This document shows, in pieces, positions 5,153 through 5,651 of a DNA stretch of 5,651 bases. Source of the DNA: Deltaproteobacteria bacterium (GTDB lineage Bacteria; Bdellovibrionota; UBA1018; UBA923); contig JACQAX010000135.1 of the NCBI GenBank assembly GCA_016194795.1, positions 1-5,651 on the forward strand, written 5' to 3'. Below the pieces are notes generated by a model that worked only from the letters and a program-made list of their open reading frames with translations, searched no databases and was not told the DNA's origin. A program made the translations under genes and the position numbers. The first letter of the stretch is position 1. Each line of letters starts with the position of its first letter.

Positions 5153-5651
5153 ATGCGACACGCTCTATTTCTCGTTCTCGGACTGGCCTTCGCGTTCTGC
5201 GCCGCCCCTTCGGCGAGCGCGGCCCCGCGCGAGATCGTCATCCCGACGACCCCGCCGACCGACCAGGCCGACACGCTCCAGTGCTGGGCCGTCTCGGCCA
5301 CCGCGCGCCTCGACGTCGAGGCGAGCCGCGCCGCGGGCGCGCCCGTCAAGCTTTCGGCCAAGTACGCCGTCTACGCCAAGACGCGCGCCGAGGTGGTCGC
5401 GCTCGTGCTCGCGCGCAAGCTCAAGCTTGCCTATGGGCAGCTCTGCGAGACCTGCAAGCCGGAGCCCGTCTATTATGAGCAGGGTGGCATCTATCCCGAC
5501 GCCGTCCAGGCCGCGAAGCGCTATGGCGTGGTGCCGGAGGAGGCCTATCCCGGCTTTCCGGAAAAGGACGAGGAGCTCTTCCGCTCGCTCAATCGGCTGC
5601 TCGGGGGCTATGCCGAGCACCGCGAGCGCCTCGAGCGCCCGGACGCGGAGC
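5153..5651 (+). CDS. Secreted papain-family (C1) cysteine peptidase, N-terminal part
   Basis: The frame is open from ATG 5153 to the window edge (166 codons). A signal peptide spans about residues 1-24 (hydrophobic 5-17, probable cleavage after PSASA), so the product is exported. The mature protein begins almost directly with the catalytic motif DQADTLQCWAVSAT at 37-50: Q38 is the oxyanion-hole Gln and C44 the nucleophile, six residues apart as in papain (Q19/C25). No propeptide is visible between signal and active site, and the second Cys of the papain CGSCW motif is absent. Further family features follow: an LSAKY helix at 67-71, EQGG at 109-112 and a GVVPEEAYP stretch at 125-133, closest in style to the bleomycin-hydrolase-like branch. 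A CETC pair at 98-101 may form a disulfide. The catalytic His and Asn would lie beyond the window. Probable role: degrading protein in the periplasm or outside the cell. Confidence 0.85.
   Translation, partial: MRHALFLVLGLAFAFCAAPSASAAPREIVIPTTPPTDQADTLQCWAVSATARLDVEASRAAGAPVKLSAKYAVYAKTRAEVVALVLARKLKLAYGQLCETCKPEPVYYEQGGIYPDAVQAAKRYGVVPEEAYPGFPEKDEELFRSLNRLLGGYAEHRERLERPDAE

Noticed and set aside
5186..5203. Possible lipoprotein signal (Cys16) in the C1 peptidase
   Set aside because: The residues before Cys16 are FAF, which does not fit a lipobox; an ASA-type signal peptidase I site follows.
3493..5361. 622-codon open frame on the minus strand
   Set aside because: It lies antisense to the regulator and to the starts of the DUF2914 and C1 genes, and its translation is Arg/Ala/His/Val-rich without any domain. 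Long antisense frames are expected in GC-rich genes.
5165..5620. Minus-strand frame over the C1 peptidase
   Set aside because: It is antisense to a frame with a signal peptide and a papain active site, and carries no motif.
1..5651. tRNA, rRNA, CRISPR array, insertion sequence or attachment site
   Set aside because: No regularly spaced repeats, transposase motifs, terminal inverted repeats or tRNA-like cloverleaf sequences were seen on either strand by eye.

Overview
This is a GC-rich window, apart from one AT-rich island at about 1545-1640, and it carries six protein-coding loci with no RNA genes, CRISPR array or mobile element. A GltG-like FHA/transmembrane protein beside a small CglF-like protein, a DUF2914 membrane protein, an HD-GYP-type regulator with an atypical receiver domain, and exported peptidases together suggest a gliding or predatory Gram-negative of the former Deltaproteobacteria (Myxococcota or Bdellovibrionota). 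That is an inference from gene content; the sequence contains no phylogenetic marker gene.

Layout. (1) Minus strand, 1-1533: a two-gene operon. A short exported CglF-like protein (1183-1533) is followed after 4 nt by an FHA-domain inner-membrane protein that runs off the left edge (1-1178). Its promoter is probably at 1563-1598. (2) 1534-1707 is a divergent control region with a promoter for each direction and a 14-bp inverted repeat (13/14 match) around the minus-strand promoter. (3) Plus strand, 1708-2599: a secreted M28-family zinc peptidase gene that appears broken. The main frame stops at 2526, and the family's C-terminal tail survives in another frame up to a stop at 2599. (4) Minus strand, 2600-3661: a DUF2914 multi-pass membrane protein whose stop codon directly abuts the old peptidase stop. 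(5) Plus strand, 3676-5130: a regulator with a receiver-like domain, a DUF3391-like domain and an HD-GYP-like domain, starting 14 nt from the divergent DUF2914 start. (6) Plus strand, 5153 to the right edge: the N-terminal part of a secreted papain-family (C1) cysteine peptidase, 22 nt downstream of the regulator and probably co-transcribed with it.

How they may work together. The minus operon probably contributes to an envelope-spanning Glt/Agl-type gliding complex: a cytoplasmic FHA sensor tied to a periplasmic arm, plus a small periplasmic partner. The HD-GYP-like regulator may link c-di-GMP or a protein partner to the envelope and to secretion of the downstream protease. Three signalling or catalytic domains lack canonical residues: the FHA lacks the Ser-Arg loop, the receiver has Asn at the phospho-acceptor position, and the M28 peptidase lacks its general base and C-terminal part. 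At least two genes have -10-like hexamers placed so that transcription would begin at the A of the start codon, which suggests leaderless mRNAs.
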